A stretch of DNA of 64,000 nt from contig NZ_BQYI01000001.1 of NCBI RefSeq assembly GCF_027923405.1, forward strand, positions 2,086,501 through 2,150,500. The letters run 5' to 3'. Below are positions 18,584 through 27,411 of this stretch, one piece after another. The notes under the pieces were generated by a model that worked only from the letters and a program-made list of their open reading frames with translations, was not told the DNA's origin and searched no databases. Each line of letters starts with the position of its first letter. Position 1 is the first letter of the stretch. The translations under genes and the position numbers were made by a program. The stretch comes from Paenibacillus sp. YYML68 (lineage in GTDB: Bacteria; Bacillota; Bacilli; Paenibacillales; NBRC-103111).

Positions 18584-19168
18584 CTATCGCATTCTGGACA
18601 GCGGACCTTGCAGCCTCCTAAGCGTAAGTGTGACGACATCGACCCAGATCCAGCTGTATACAATTGTAAAAGCATAGATCGAGAGCGCCTCTGTAAGCTG
18701 GAACATCGTCGAAGTATCCGGTCCGAGAATCGGATAGCTGAAGATGTAGGCTAGTGCTGCGATCCCGCTCCATAGGATGAACCCGGCGAACGCGACGATC
18801 AATAGTCGGCGCTTCAATAGTCGTATGCCTGTTCCGAGACCAAGTCCCAGCAGTCCAGTCGTGAAGGCGAATATGATCAGCTCGCTGGGCTGTATGAGCA
18901 GCAGAAGGGCATTGCTCAGGATGTATGCAAGCAGCCCTTGCTTGATCGAGATCGCAGCGATCATGGCGATCGGGAACGTAGCCAATACGCTGATCGCGAC
19001 CCCAATGCCGGGCAGCAGCCCGCCAGCCGCCTGGAAGATGACAGCCAGTCCAATGTGAAAGGCGGTCAGTACCGTTAACCGCACAGGCCTCGCGAGAGCG
19101 GTCTCGCCAATGACCTCGGCATACGCGCGTAGGTTATTCCAGCCGTAACGTCTTATAGGTCCAAGCAT
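18584..19168 (-). CDS. Probable ECF transporter substrate-capture (S) component
   Basis: A 194-residue, very hydrophobic protein with about six predicted membrane helices, the size and shape of ECF S components. It starts 2 nt after the stop of the ecfT gene, with GGAGG at 10 nt, so it is part of the ATPase-ATPase-T-S operon. The longer open frame to 19246 has no ribosome site. I do not recognise a family-specific vitamin-binding motif, so the substrate is open. No vitamin riboswitch was recognised upstream of the operon. Confidence 0.65.
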   Translation of the reverse strand: MLGPIRRYGWNNLRAYAEVIGETALARPVRLTVLTAFHIGLAVIFQAAGGLLPGIGVAISVLATFPIAMIAAISIKQGLLAYILSNALLLLIQPSELIIFAFTTGLLGLGLGTGIRLLKRRLLIVAFAGFILWSGIAALAYIFSYPILGPDTSTMFQLTEALSIYAFTIVYSWIWVDVVTLTLRRLQGPLSRMR

Positions 19169-19170
19169 CC

Positions 19171-19974
19171 TTATTCCTCCAATCGTATCATGACGATGTA
19201 CTGCGCAGCTGCGATGCACAGCAGCAACGTATCGCGCCAGCTCCAATACAGTGTAACTCTGGACGTACGCGGTCGGGTCGGCGTGTAGCCTCTAGCTTCT
19301 ATCGCCGTCGCTAGTGCATCGGCCCGCTGGAAGACGGCTATCGTCATATTGGATAAGAACGCCAGCATGGAGCGCCACCTTCTGCCCACGTTCCAGCTCT
19401 CGTAATCGGCCCCGCGTGCCTTCAGAGACTTGAGCATGCGCTCTAGCTCGTCGATGAACTGCGGGATATACAGAATGGCGAGCTCCAAGGTGAAGAGTCC
19501 TCTCGACACGGGCACGTGCAGTCGTTCGAGCGGACGCAACAGTCGATGTAAGCCAGTCAGCAGCGCTTGCAAAGGGGTCGTCATCTTCATTAGCTGCAGC
19601 ACCGTAATGATCAGGATCAGCTTCAAGGCGTACAGCCCGAACACAGCGAACCCCTCCGACGTCAAGCGAAGCTCCCACCATGACCACCACACCATTCCGT
19701 CCTGTTCCTTCCATATAGAATAGACGAGTAGCAGCGTTATTAGCGGCCACAATCCCTTCACATCTTGCCAGAAGGAGCGTAATGGAATGGTTGACACACT
19801 TATCGCCAGAACGGCAGTAGCCGTGAGCAGCCCCAGTGACTTGAAGCCGGGTGACAGGGCGATTGCCATCGTGTTCAGCACAGCGAACGACAGCTTGCTT
19901 CGAGGATCGAGACGATGCAGGAACGATTGTCCGGGCTCATATCGGTAAGCGAGTAGTTGCTTATAGCTGTTCAT
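19171..19974 (-). CDS. ecfT: ECF transporter transmembrane (T) component
   Basis: A 267-residue EcfT/CbiQ-family membrane protein. The N-terminus (YEPGQSFLHRLDPRSKL) is the typical opening of this family, followed by several membrane helices. The cytoplasmic coupling helix carries the expected small-Arg-Gly signature in MLKSLKARGADY and again in ATAIEARGYTP, which dock on the two ATPases. It overlaps the second ATPase gene by 14 nt; GGAGG precedes the ATG. Confidence 0.92.
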   Translation of the reverse strand: MNSYKQLLAYRYEPGQSFLHRLDPRSKLSFAVLNTMAIALSPGFKSLGLLTATAVLAISVSTIPLRSFWQDVKGLWPLITLLLVYSIWKEQDGMVWWSWWELRLTSEGFAVFGLYALKLILIITVLQLMKMTTPLQALLTGLHRLLRPLERLHVPVSRGLFTLELAILYIPQFIDELERMLKSLKARGADYESWNVGRRWRSMLAFLSNMTIAVFQRADALATAIEARGYTPTRPRTSRVTLYWSWRDTLLLCIAAAQYIVMIRLEE

Positions 19975-20842
19975 GCAAGCTCTTCCTCCGTAATCGTGAC
20001 TGTGCGACGTATTGTTTCACCTGCTCGATCAGGTCGCGCTCCTTCACATGCTCGTGTCGGAATGACGTCGTATGCTCCAGACGCTGCACGAGCCGCATCA
20101 TCGGCGGCAGCTCGATGCCGACCTCTTGGAGCTGGTCGGCGTAGTCCAGCACACGGATCGGCGCTATATCCAGATGCACGTGTCCTCCGCGTAAGACGAC
20201 GATTCGCTCCGCATAATCAAGAGCTTCCTCTAGTCGGTGGGTGATGTACAGAATGGTGCAGCCGTAGGCTTGATGAACCTTCTGTAACACATTCAATAGC
20301 TCCGACCGTCCTTCAGCGTCCAATCCTGCAGTGAATTCATCCAGCACGAGAATACGTGGCTCCTGTGCCAGTACGGAGGCTAATACTGCCTTCCGCTGGA
20401 GGATGCCGTGCAGTGTATACAGCGGTCGATGTGCATGTGATTCATAGGGCAAGCCGACCTCGTCCAGCACTTGCCGCGCCTTACGCCTAGCTGCCGCTAC
20501 AGTGACTTCAAGCAGATTCAGACCGGCCATTATATTATCCTCTATCGTATCTCCCAGCGTCGCGTAGCCGTTATTTTGGAACACATATCCGACGCGCTTC
20601 CTTAACTCGCGATAATTCCTCTTGCTCCGCTGCACGATATGTTCACCGACTTGTAGGTGACCCTGCTGCGGAATGATCAGCGCATTCACCATCTGGGCCA
20701 GTGTAGACTTGCCGCTGCCATTCGGCCCCATCCAGGCGACGAATTGTCCGGACGGAACGGTCAGGTCCAGCTCGCGAATGATCGGCTCATCGTGCCGATG
20801 GCCGGGATACGTGTAGCTTACTTGCTCGTAATGAATGTGCAT
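19961..20842 (-). CDS. ecfA2: ECF transporter ATPase 2, with decayed ABC signature
   Basis: A 293-residue energy-coupling ATPase. Walker A is GPNGSGKST, the Q-loop lies in VGYVFQNNG, Walker B is ILVLDEFTAGLD with the catalytic Glu, and the switch His is in YITHRLEEAL. The ABC signature, normally LSGGQ/LSGGE, reads LHGILQRK here, so the residues that clamp ATP from the partner are lost. That defect falls in the same composite site as the altered Walker B of ATPase 1. The gene overlaps ecfA1 by 25 nt. Confidence 0.9.
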   Translation of the reverse strand: MHIHYEQVSYTYPGHRHDEPIIRELDLTVPSGQFVAWMGPNGSGKSTLAQMVNALIIPQQGHLQVGEHIVQRSKRNYRELRKRVGYVFQNNGYATLGDTIEDNIMAGLNLLEVTVAAARRKARQVLDEVGLPYESHAHRPLYTLHGILQRKAVLASVLAQEPRILVLDEFTAGLDAEGRSELLNVLQKVHQAYGCTILYITHRLEEALDYAERIVVLRGGHVHLDIAPIRVLDYADQLQEVGIELPPMMRLVQRLEHTTSFRHEHVKERDLIEQVKQYVAQSRLRRKSLHEQL

Positions 20843-21648
20843 AGCTGCTCCGCCATTTCATCGATATGTAAGGTGCTTCTCAGCTCAGGGCATACGGCTT
20901 CGTCGACAAGCTCTACATGAAGACGGAGCATGAAGGGAGGACGGATGCCAGCCTGATGTAATAATGAAGTGTGCTGTGCAAGGCTCATCGGAGCACCTAG
21001 ATCTATCAGCTCGCCTTCATGGAGGATGAGAACTCGGTCTGCGGACAACGCCTCATCTAAATTATGGGTGAGCTGGATGACGGTATGTCCGTGCTCCTGC
21101 AGGTCTGACATCAGCCGCTGTAGCTGCTGTCTGCTCGCCGCATCCAGCATCGATGCCGCATCGTCCATGATGATGACCGCTGGCTTCATCGCGAGCACGC
21201 TTGCAATGGCAAGCCGCTGTTTCTCCCCACCGGATAGCTGCTGAGGAGAGACTTGGCGCTTCGTCTGCAGCCCCATGAGTTGAAGCGCCTCTTCGATCCG
21301 TTCTTCCATAACCGCCAGTGGCAGCTCCAGCTGCTCCAGTCCGAAGAAGATATCATCCTCCACGGTTAGTCCGATGTATTGATGGTCGGGATTAGGCAGA
21401 ATCAGACCTCGACCTTGCGCGCTATTCAGCTGAACGGTGCCTGATGTAGGCTGAAGCAAGCCTTGCAGCAGCTTCGCCAGCGTCGATTTCCCCGAGCCAT
21501 TCCGGCCAACGACTGCCACCCATTCTCCTGGGTAGAAGTCTGCGGATACAGCATGTAGCAGCGGAATGCCGACAGGAGTGGTATAGCTGACCTGCGCCAG
21601 ACGCATCACTGGGATCGGGAGGTGATGCGAGGTATGTGAAGCGTTCAT
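20818..21648 (-). CDS. ecfA1: ECF transporter ATPase 1, Walker B Glu replaced by Asp
   Basis: A 276-residue energy-coupling ATPase and first gene of the operon. Walker A is GRNGSGKST (residues 48-56), the signature LSGGEKQRL is canonical, and the switch His is in QLTHNLDEAL. Walker B reads VIIMDDAASMLD, so the catalytic Glu is Asp. The ATG at 21648 is preferred because AGGAGG lies 8 nt upstream; an ATG 36 nt earlier has no ribosome site. With ATPase 2 it would form one good and one degenerate ATP site. Confidence 0.9.
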   Translation of the reverse strand: MNASHTSHHLPIPVMRLAQVSYTTPVGIPLLHAVSADFYPGEWVAVVGRNGSGKSTLAKLLQGLLQPTSGTVQLNSAQGRGLILPNPDHQYIGLTVEDDIFFGLEQLELPLAVMEERIEEALQLMGLQTKRQVSPQQLSGGEKQRLAIASVLAMKPAVIIMDDAASMLDAASRQQLQRLMSDLQEHGHTVIQLTHNLDEALSADRVLILHEGELIDLGAPMSLAQHTSLLHQAGIRPPFMLRLHVELVDEAVCPELRSTLHIDEMAEQLCTFITSK

Positions 21649-21806
21649 AGGCGGTGCCTCCTGAGTGGGATGCTTACGATTCATTGTACCACTATCTGGG
21701 GAAATTGGAATATGTATTGGTGTAAGATTTGGATAGAGAAGTCAACAACACACTGCCGTCAGCTACAGTGACCAGAGCACGAATGAATCGATCTATGGAC
21801 GGTGAG

Positions 21807-21817
21807 TATGGTATAAT
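21807..21817 (+). promoter_or_regulatory. Extended -10 promoter of the Rpn gene
   Basis: TATGGTATAAT contains TG-N-TATAAT, an extended -10 element with a perfect hexamer (21812-21817). No good -35 box is visible, as is common for this promoter class. The Rpn start lies 33 nt downstream. Confidence 0.5.
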
Positions 21818-21849
21818 AGATCTGTTAATGGAAGGAGCTGAGACGGGCT

Positions 21850-22677
21850 ATGGCAGAGCTGCTCGATCCGAAGGTAGACTTTTTGTTCAAGCGTATTTTC
21901 GGTAGTATAGAAAATAAAGATATTCTCATCGCATTTCTAAACGCGACCTTCATGAACAGCGGCGAACCGCCAGTGACAGACGTTGAAATTCTAAATCCAT
22001 ATATAGATAAATTAGCGCTTGACGATAAGCAGTCCATTCTCGATATCCACGCCAAGACCGCGGATGGAAAGCTGGTTAATATCGAAATCCAGCTTTTTAA
22101 CCGTTACGATATGGAAAAGCGGACGCTCTATTATTGGAGTAAAATGTTCGCAGCCCAGCTGACGGAGGGTAAGCCGTACAAGGACTTGCGCAAGACGATC
22201 GCGATTAATATCGTAAACTTTGCTTACGTAAATAATGAACGATTCCATAACGTGTTTCATTTGCGAGAGGATCATACAGGCATCGTGCTGACGGACTTGA
22301 TCGAGATCCATTTTTTGGAGCTACCGAAGCTGGAGCAGCAACGAACAACCATGAACAATAAGCTAGTCAAGTGGTTGCTATTCTTAAAGGGTGTACAGAA
22401 GGATAGATGGGAGGAATTGGCGATGAATGAGCCGACACTGCGCAAGGCGATGGATACGCTGGAATTTCTAAGTCAAGATCGGGAAGCGCGGCAGCTCTAT
22501 GAAATGCGGCAGAAGGCGCTACACGATGAAGTGTCGATGATTGCAGGTGCGAAAGAGGAGAAGGCGTTGGAGGTTGCGAAAAATTTGTTGAGCATGGGGT
22601 TAAGTATCGAAATGATCATACAAGCAACAGGGCTGAAAAAAGAGGAGATTGAAAAGCTAGACAACCCCATCCAATAA
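21850..22677 (+). CDS. Rpn-family PD-(D/E)XK nuclease (recombination-promoting nuclease/transposase-like)
   Basis: A 275-residue full-length protein. The N-terminus LLDPKVDFLFKRIFG is the Rpn opening, followed by the nuclease core: LDIHAKTADGKLVNIEIQLFN gives the Asp and the E-x-Q active-site strand used by this family. After residue 240 comes a short C-terminal domain (KALEVAKNLLSMGLSIEMII...) of the kind that varies between Rpn paralogues. Known Rpn proteins act as toxic DNA nucleases in phage defence. GGAAGGAG precedes the ATG. A strong internal ribosome site and ATG lie at 22409-22425 (separate entry). Confidence 0.9.
   Translation: MAELLDPKVDFLFKRIFGSIENKDILIAFLNATFMNSGEPPVTDVEILNPYIDKLALDDKQSILDIHAKTADGKLVNIEIQLFNRYDMEKRTLYYWSKMFAAQLTEGKPYKDLRKTIAINIVNFAYVNNERFHNVFHLREDHTGIVLTDLIEIHFLELPKLEQQRTTMNNKLVKWLLFLKGVQKDRWEELAMNEPTLRKAMDTLEFLSQDREARQLYEMRQKALHDEVSMIAGAKEEKALEVAKNLLSMGLSIEMIIQATGLKKEEIEKLDNPIQ
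22423..22677 (+). CDS. Possible internal small protein (RpnS-type) from the 3' end of the Rpn gene
   Basis: An in-frame ATG at 22423 is preceded by GGGAGG (22409-22414) with 8 nt spacing, as good as any ribosome site in the window. It would yield the last 84 residues, starting MNEPTLRKAMDTLEF and containing the variable C-terminal domain. Published Rpn loci make such a short intragenic product, which restrains the toxic long form. Here this is inference from the start signal alone. Confidence 0.5.
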   Translation: MNEPTLRKAMDTLEFLSQDREARQLYEMRQKALHDEVSMIAGAKEEKALEVAKNLLSMGLSIEMIIQATGLKKEEIEKLDNPIQ

Positions 22678-22804
22678 TGGGAAGTGCTTGCGACTAATGT
22701 CGTGAGCACTTTCTTTTTGTAGCTTTCACCTTACTTAAGATGAAGAAAAACGTAAACATTCAAACCAGAAGGTTGATCCAATGTTAACAGAAGTAGTCCC
22801 AGTG

Positions 22805-23070
22805 GGTTCACTTCGATTACAATTTTTTTAATTGGTATAAACGCGAGCTTGTGGAACAGGTCATCCAAAGAATATTGCAGCATGATACTGCTCCTACTCT
22901 GTATAATAGGAATGAGCCATTCGGCAAAAAAATGAAGGGGACACGTTGCCGCTCATTGACTTATCCGGAGTTACGATGGATGAATCTTATTTGGAGGTTC
23001 TATATGGATCTTATTGGAGGATAGAGGCTACATGCAAGCCCGTCCTATAAGACACTTGAGATTAGGTGAA
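22805..23070 (+). pseudogene. Unidentified degraded coding remnant between the Rpn copies
   Basis: A protein-like stretch begins around 22811 (HFDYNFFNWYKRELVEQVIQ...) and is open to about 22945. The neighbouring frame continues with another protein-like stretch (LPLIDLSGVTMDESYLEVLY...) until a stop near 23051. This looks like one frameshifted gene fragment. I do not recognise the family. The rest of 22678-23250 shows nothing else. Confidence 0.4.
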
Positions 23071-23250
23071 CGTGCCTTTGTTGCTCTAGGAAAAATGTGA
23101 GGAGACTACGGAGGAACGGAAACATTAACCCCAGCGTTTGATATAGCGCTCTTGTATTTGATTCGAACGAAATCAGTCATACTCTACTGAATGCAGAAGC
23201 ATGATATAACGTATGACAGATTGAATGAAGACCCGTAGATAACGAGTCGT

Positions 23251-23846
23251 ATTTCTAAACGCGACCTTCATGAACAGTGGCGAACCGCCAGTGACAGACG
23301 TTGAAATTCTAAATCCATATATAGATAAATTAGCGCTTGACGATAAGCAGTCCATTCTCGATATCCACGCCAAGACCGCGGATGGAAAGCTGGTTAATAT
23401 CCCTTGCTTACGTAAATAATGAACGATTCCATAACGTGTTTCATTTGCGAGAGGATCATACAGGCATCGTGCTGACGGGCTTGATCGAGATACATTTTTT
23501 GGAGCTACCGAAGCTGGAGCAGCAACGAACAACCATGAACAATAAGCTAGTCAAGTGGTTGCTATTCTTAAAGGGTGTACAGAAGGATAGATGGGAGGAA
23601 TTGGCGATGAATGAGCCGACACTGCGCAAGGCGATGGATACGCTGGAATTTCTAAGTCAAGATCGGGAAACGCGGCAGCTCTATGAAATGCGGCAGAAGG
23701 CGCTACACGATGAAGTGTCGATGATTGCAGGCGCGAAAGAGGAGAAGGCGTTGGAGGTTGCCAAGAACATGCTGGATGAGGGTCTGGGCGATGACCTGAT
23801 TATGAAGATCACGGGTCTTTCGGAAGTAGATAAAGGATACGTTTGA
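23251..23846 (+). pseudogene. Truncated duplicate of the Rpn gene with a different C-terminal tail
   Basis: Positions 23251-23761 repeat 21933-22577 almost base for base, with only a handful of substitutions. About 134 bp are missing (equivalent to roughly 22084-22217), which removes the active-site E-x-Q strand and shifts the frame. The first 80 bp of the gene are absent. From 23762 the sequence departs abruptly and encodes another Rpn tail (KNMLDEGLGDDLIMKITGL) instead of the first copy's. The internal ribosome site and ATG are kept (ATG 23607), leaving an intact 79-residue frame. Confidence 0.9.
23607..23846 (+). CDS. Possible stand-alone Rpn C-terminal protein from the broken copy
   Basis: The ATG at 23607 keeps the same GGGAGG at 8 nt as in the intact gene. 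It encodes 79 residues, starting MNEPTLRKAMDTLEF and ending in the variant tail LIMKITGLSEVDKGYV. If translated, it would be a small protein lacking the nuclease core. Expression is unproven, and no promoter is evident close by. Confidence 0.4.
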   Translation: MNEPTLRKAMDTLEFLSQDRETRQLYEMRQKALHDEVSMIAGAKEEKALEVAKNMLDEGLGDDLIMKITGLSEVDKGYV

Positions 23847-23945
23847 TGTGTACTACGAGGCATTGAAATGCGCATCCCAGTATGACTTTGATCTTGAGAT
23901 CTATTCGGTATAATATACATTAAACGCACGCGAGTACACCCCATC

Positions 23946-23973
23946 CCCCGCGCCTAACCTGAGGCGCGGGGGA
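23946..23973 (+). terminator. Terminator downstream of the Rpn duplicate
   Basis: CCCCCGCGCC pairs with GGCGCGGGGG across an 8-nt loop; a short ATTT tail follows. Confidence 0.65.
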
Positions 23974-24112
23974 TTTAACATTTCCCCGAAGTCCGTCGAA
24001 ATTTCAACCCTCGATCAAAGGATTGTCACCTCGGCAAATCGGACCCCCGGCAGTAAGATTAAGGAGAAGGAACCGATTCCGATTCCAACTGATCGAAAGG
24101 GGATATAAACAA

Positions 24113-25441
24113 ATGAGTACTTTCAAAAAATGGACGGCCGCAAGCGCGGCGATGGTGTTAGCAGCATCCCTCACTGCATGTAGCGGAGGCACGACAGAGC
24201 CATCTGGCTCCACCGCGAAGCCAGCGGAAGGCAACGCACCGACAGAGGCGAAGAAGGAGGAGCCGATCGAGCTGACGTTCTGGTCGCTCGGGACGAACGG
24301 CTACGAGAAGCTCGCTGAGGATTACAAGAAGGTCAATCCGAACGTCACGATCAAGATCCAGAACACGTCGGACCAGACGGCGCACCACAACAACATGCTG
24401 ACGGCGTTGTCGGCTGGCAAGGGCGCACCGGACATCTTCATGCTCGAGATCGCGTTCCTTGAGAAATTCATGGAAGCGAAGGATAAGTTCCACAACTTGA
24501 ACGACCTCGGCGCGGGCAGCATGAAGGGCAACTACCTCGACTGGAAGTGGAAGCAAGCTTCCTCGCAGGACGGCAAGTTCCAGCTCGGTCTTCCGACTGA
24601 TGTAGGTCCGACGGTCGTCTACTACCGTGCGGATCTGCTCGAGGCGGCAGGTCTACCAAGCAAGCCAGAGGAGCTGCAGAAGGAGATCGCGACGTGGGAT
24701 AAGTTCGCTGAGACAGCGAAGAAGTTCAAGGAGAAGACGGGTAAGCCGTTCACAGATATTCCAGGCCTAATGTTCAACGGTCTGCGTGACCAGGGCAGCG
24801 ACATTTATTTCAACGACAAGGATGAGTTCATCGGCGACAAGAACCCTCAGATCAAGAAGGCGTACGACTTCACGGTGAAGGGTATTAAGGAAGGCTGGGT
24901 TGGCAACTACGTGCTGTGGACACCAGAGTGGGCGAAGGCAACGAACGACGGCAGCTACGCGGTCATGCTCGCACCAGCTTGGATGAACGGCGTCATTAAG
25001 GGAAACGGCAAGGACACATCGGGCAAGTGGAGCATTACACAGATGCCAGAGGGTGCAGGCAACTGGGGCGGCTCGTTCTTGTCGATCCCGAAGGAGTCCA
25101 AGAAGCAGAAGGCAGCCTATGACTTCATCGCTTATGTGACGAGCAAGGAAGGCATGATGAAGTCGTACAAGGAGAACGGCTTGTTCCCATCGATCCCGGC
25201 GATCTATGACAATCCAGAGTTCAAGGAAATGAAGGATCCGTTCTTCAACAACCAGCAGACGTCGATCCAATACGCAGAAGCTGCGAAGACGGTTAAGCCG
25301 ATGCGCTACGGCAAGCTGCACGATGCGACAGACAGCTTGATCAAGGAAGCGCTGCAGAACGTGCAGGCGAAGAATGCAGATCCAGAAGCCGAGTGGCAAG
25401 CGGCACTCAAGAAGATTCAAGAGCTCGTGAAGCGCAGCTAA
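24113..25441 (+). CDS. Sugar ABC transporter substrate-binding lipoprotein
   Basis: A 442-residue extracellular solute-binding protein of family 1. The signal peptide ends in the lipobox LTAC followed by SGG, so it is lipid-anchored. The mature protein starts with a Thr/Ala/Lys-rich linker, then ELTFWSLGTNGYEKLAEDYKKVNPNV and the typical GAPDIFMLEI segment. AAAGGGG precedes the ATG; the frame is open further upstream to 24023 but without a signal peptide. It heads an operon with two permeases. No ATPase gene is present, so a shared MsmX-type ATPase elsewhere probably energises it. The sugar is not identifiable. Confidence 0.93.
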   Translation: MSTFKKWTAASAAMVLAASLTACSGGTTEPSGSTAKPAEGNAPTEAKKEEPIELTFWSLGTNGYEKLAEDYKKVNPNVTIKIQNTSDQTAHHNNMLTALSAGKGAPDIFMLEIAFLEKFMEAKDKFHNLNDLGAGSMKGNYLDWKWKQASSQDGKFQLGLPTDVGPTVVYYRADLLEAAGLPSKPEELQKEIATWDKFAETAKKFKEKTGKPFTDIPGLMFNGLRDQGSDIYFNDKDEFIGDKNPQIKKAYDFTVKGIKEGWVGNYVLWTPEWAKATNDGSYAVMLAPAWMNGVIKGNGKDTSGKWSITQMPEGAGNWGGSFLSIPKESKKQKAAYDFIAYVTSKEGMMKSYKENGLFPSIPAIYDNPEFKEMKDPFFNNQQTSIQYAEAAKTVKPMRYGKLHDATDSLIKEALQNVQAKNADPEAEWQAALKKIQELVKRS

Positions 25442-25541
25442 TCACCATATCAGAATGATATATACCAATGGGGCAGGCTCACCGCTGCAAGCAGCAGTGA
25501 GCCTGTCGCCATTTCGGATCGAACGAGGGAGGGAACCAGCG

Positions 25542-26480
25542 ATGAACTCGAATACAGCCGTACCAACCGCTTCATCTACTGTACGCCCGTGGCTCACAGA
25601 GAAAGTAAAGAGCCGGCTTGCGGCCTACTTATTTATTTCACCATTCTTCTTGCTGTTCGCCGTGTTCGGCGTCTATCCGATCTTCTTCACCTTCTACCTG
25701 TCGCTGTACAAATGGAACGGACTTGGAGAGATGAAGTACGTCGGCCTGCAAAACTTTCAATTCGTGCTCGAGGACCCTACCTTCTGGGTCTCTGTCGGCA
25801 ACACGTTCATCATGGGCGCATTGGGCACCATTCCACAGCTCTTCCTGGCGCTCATGCTTGCAGTGGCCTTGAATTCCGCCTTCATTAAAGGGGTCAAACT
25901 ATTAAGAGCGATCTACTTCCTGCCGAACATTACGTCCATCGTCGCCGTCACCCTCATCTTCAGCGCCGCCTTCGCGAACGAGGGGATGTTCAACTATCTC
26001 GTCTCGCTGATCGGTCTAGGTCCGTACACGTGGAACGTGGAGAACTGGCCGCTCAAGATCGCGGTGGCGATCATGGTGCTGTGGCGCTGGACCGGATATA
26101 ACGCAATCATCTACCTCGCTGGGCTGCAGAGCATTCCGACCGACCTGTACGAGGCCGGCCGCATCGACGGTGCGAACAAGCGTCAGCTGTTCACGTACAT
26201 TACGGTTCCGCTGCTGAAGCCGTTCATCATCTTCACCGTGCTGCTCTCGACGATCGGCAGCCTGCAGCTGTTTACTGAACCGTACGTATTCCTCAGCCAA
26301 GGCGGCTCCGGCTCGACTCGCTCCGAGGGCATTACGATGGTCATTTACTTGTATTCCGAGGCGTTCCGCAATTCGTTCTTCGGCACAGCTGCGGCGTCTG
26401 CGGTCATTCTGTTCTTCTTCACCATCATCTTCTCGCTATTCAATTCTTGGGTATCTCGCCGGATCGGAGGGGACGAATAA
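25542..26480 (+). CDS. Sugar ABC transporter permease, MalF type
   Basis: A 312-residue membrane protein with six predicted helices. The cytoplasmic EAA loop reads YEAGRIDGANKRQLFTYITVPLL, the contact point for the ATPase. GAGGGAGGG precedes the chosen ATG; the frame is open to 25455 without a ribosome site. It ends in a TAATG overlap with the next permease. Confidence 0.94.
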   Translation: MNSNTAVPTASSTVRPWLTEKVKSRLAAYLFISPFFLLFAVFGVYPIFFTFYLSLYKWNGLGEMKYVGLQNFQFVLEDPTFWVSVGNTFIMGALGTIPQLFLALMLAVALNSAFIKGVKLLRAIYFLPNITSIVAVTLIFSAAFANEGMFNYLVSLIGLGPYTWNVENWPLKIAVAIMVLWRWTGYNAIIYLAGLQSIPTDLYEAGRIDGANKRQLFTYITVPLLKPFIIFTVLLSTIGSLQLFTEPYVFLSQGGSGSTRSEGITMVIYLYSEAFRNSFFGTAAASAVILFFFTIIFSLFNSWVSRRIGGDE

Positions 26481-27322
26481 TGCCAGTCGGAGAAAAGCAA
26501 GGCATCATTACACGCACGCTCACGTACATCGTCCTGCTCGGCGGAGCGTTCCTGTCTGCGTATCCGTTCTATTGGATGCTCGTCATCGCGACGCGTACGC
26601 GCGAGGCGGTGTACAGCATGCCGCCCGTATTCCTGCCGCAGGGTGAATTCGTCACGAACCTGACGAACGCGCTGCAGAAGATCGTGTTCTTCAAGGCGCT
26701 GTGGAACTCCTTTGTCGTGTCGAGTGCGACGACCGCCTCGGTGCTGTTCTTCTGCTCGCTCGCCGGCTATGCGTTTGCCAAGTACGATTTTCCGGGGAAA
26801 CAGGCGCTGTTCCTGATCGTCGTCGGAACGCTGCTCGTGCCGCAGCAGCTCAGCGTGCTGCCGAACTACATTCTGATGGCGAAGCTGTCGTGGATCGACT
26901 CGTATCGTGCGATTATCGTACCGGGGATGGTATCGGCATTTGGAATTTTCTGGATGAGACAATATATTCAAGCGAGCGTCCATAACGAGCTGCTGGAGGC
27001 GGCGCGCATCGATGGGTGCAGTCACTTCTACACGTTCTGGCGCATCGTCGTGCCGGTCATCGTGCCTGCGTTCGCGACGCTCGGCATCTTCACGTTCCTG
27101 AATACGTGGAACGACTTCTTCTGGCCGCTCGTCGTCCTGAAGAACAGCGAGAACTTCACGATCCAGATCGCGCTGCAGGGCTTGTTCGCACGGAATGACT
27201 CGATTGACTACGGTATGATCATGTCCGCCACGTTCCTCGCGACGCTGCCGCTGCTCATCGTGTTCATGCTGTTCAGTCGCTGGTTCATCTCGGGCCTGAC
27301 GAGCGGAGCTGTCAAAAGTTAA
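26480..27322 (+). CDS. Sugar ABC transporter permease, MalG type
   Basis: A 280-residue membrane protein, the second half of the permease pair. The EAA loop ELLEAARIDGCSHFYTFWRI is intact. It shares one base with the stop codon of the MalF-type gene and has GGAGGGG upstream, so the two are coupled. The helices and the C-terminal FSRWFISGLTSGAVK are typical of the family. Confidence 0.94.
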   Translation: MPVGEKQGIITRTLTYIVLLGGAFLSAYPFYWMLVIATRTREAVYSMPPVFLPQGEFVTNLTNALQKIVFFKALWNSFVVSSATTASVLFFCSLAGYAFAKYDFPGKQALFLIVVGTLLVPQQLSVLPNYILMAKLSWIDSYRAIIVPGMVSAFGIFWMRQYIQASVHNELLEAARIDGCSHFYTFWRIVVPVIVPAFATLGIFTFLNTWNDFFWPLVVLKNSENFTIQIALQGLFARNDSIDYGMIMSATFLATLPLLIVFMLFSRWFISGLTSGAVKS

Positions 27323-27411
27323 CGGCAACCGACGACGGGATGAAGAAGGAATACGCTTCCTCCGCTGCGAATACGTATGGTGAGTCTACAACGGCCGGGG
27401 AGGGAATCGCG

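Noticed and set aside
21685-21849. Vitamin riboswitch upstream of the ECF operon
   Set aside because: The leader is short and shows no conserved core of thiamine, cobalamin, riboflavin or folate riboswitches that I can recognise.
26345-27328. 327-codon minus-strand frame opposite the MalG-type permease
   Set aside because: Arg/Glu/His-rich antisense translation of a GC-rich membrane-protein gene, no start signal.
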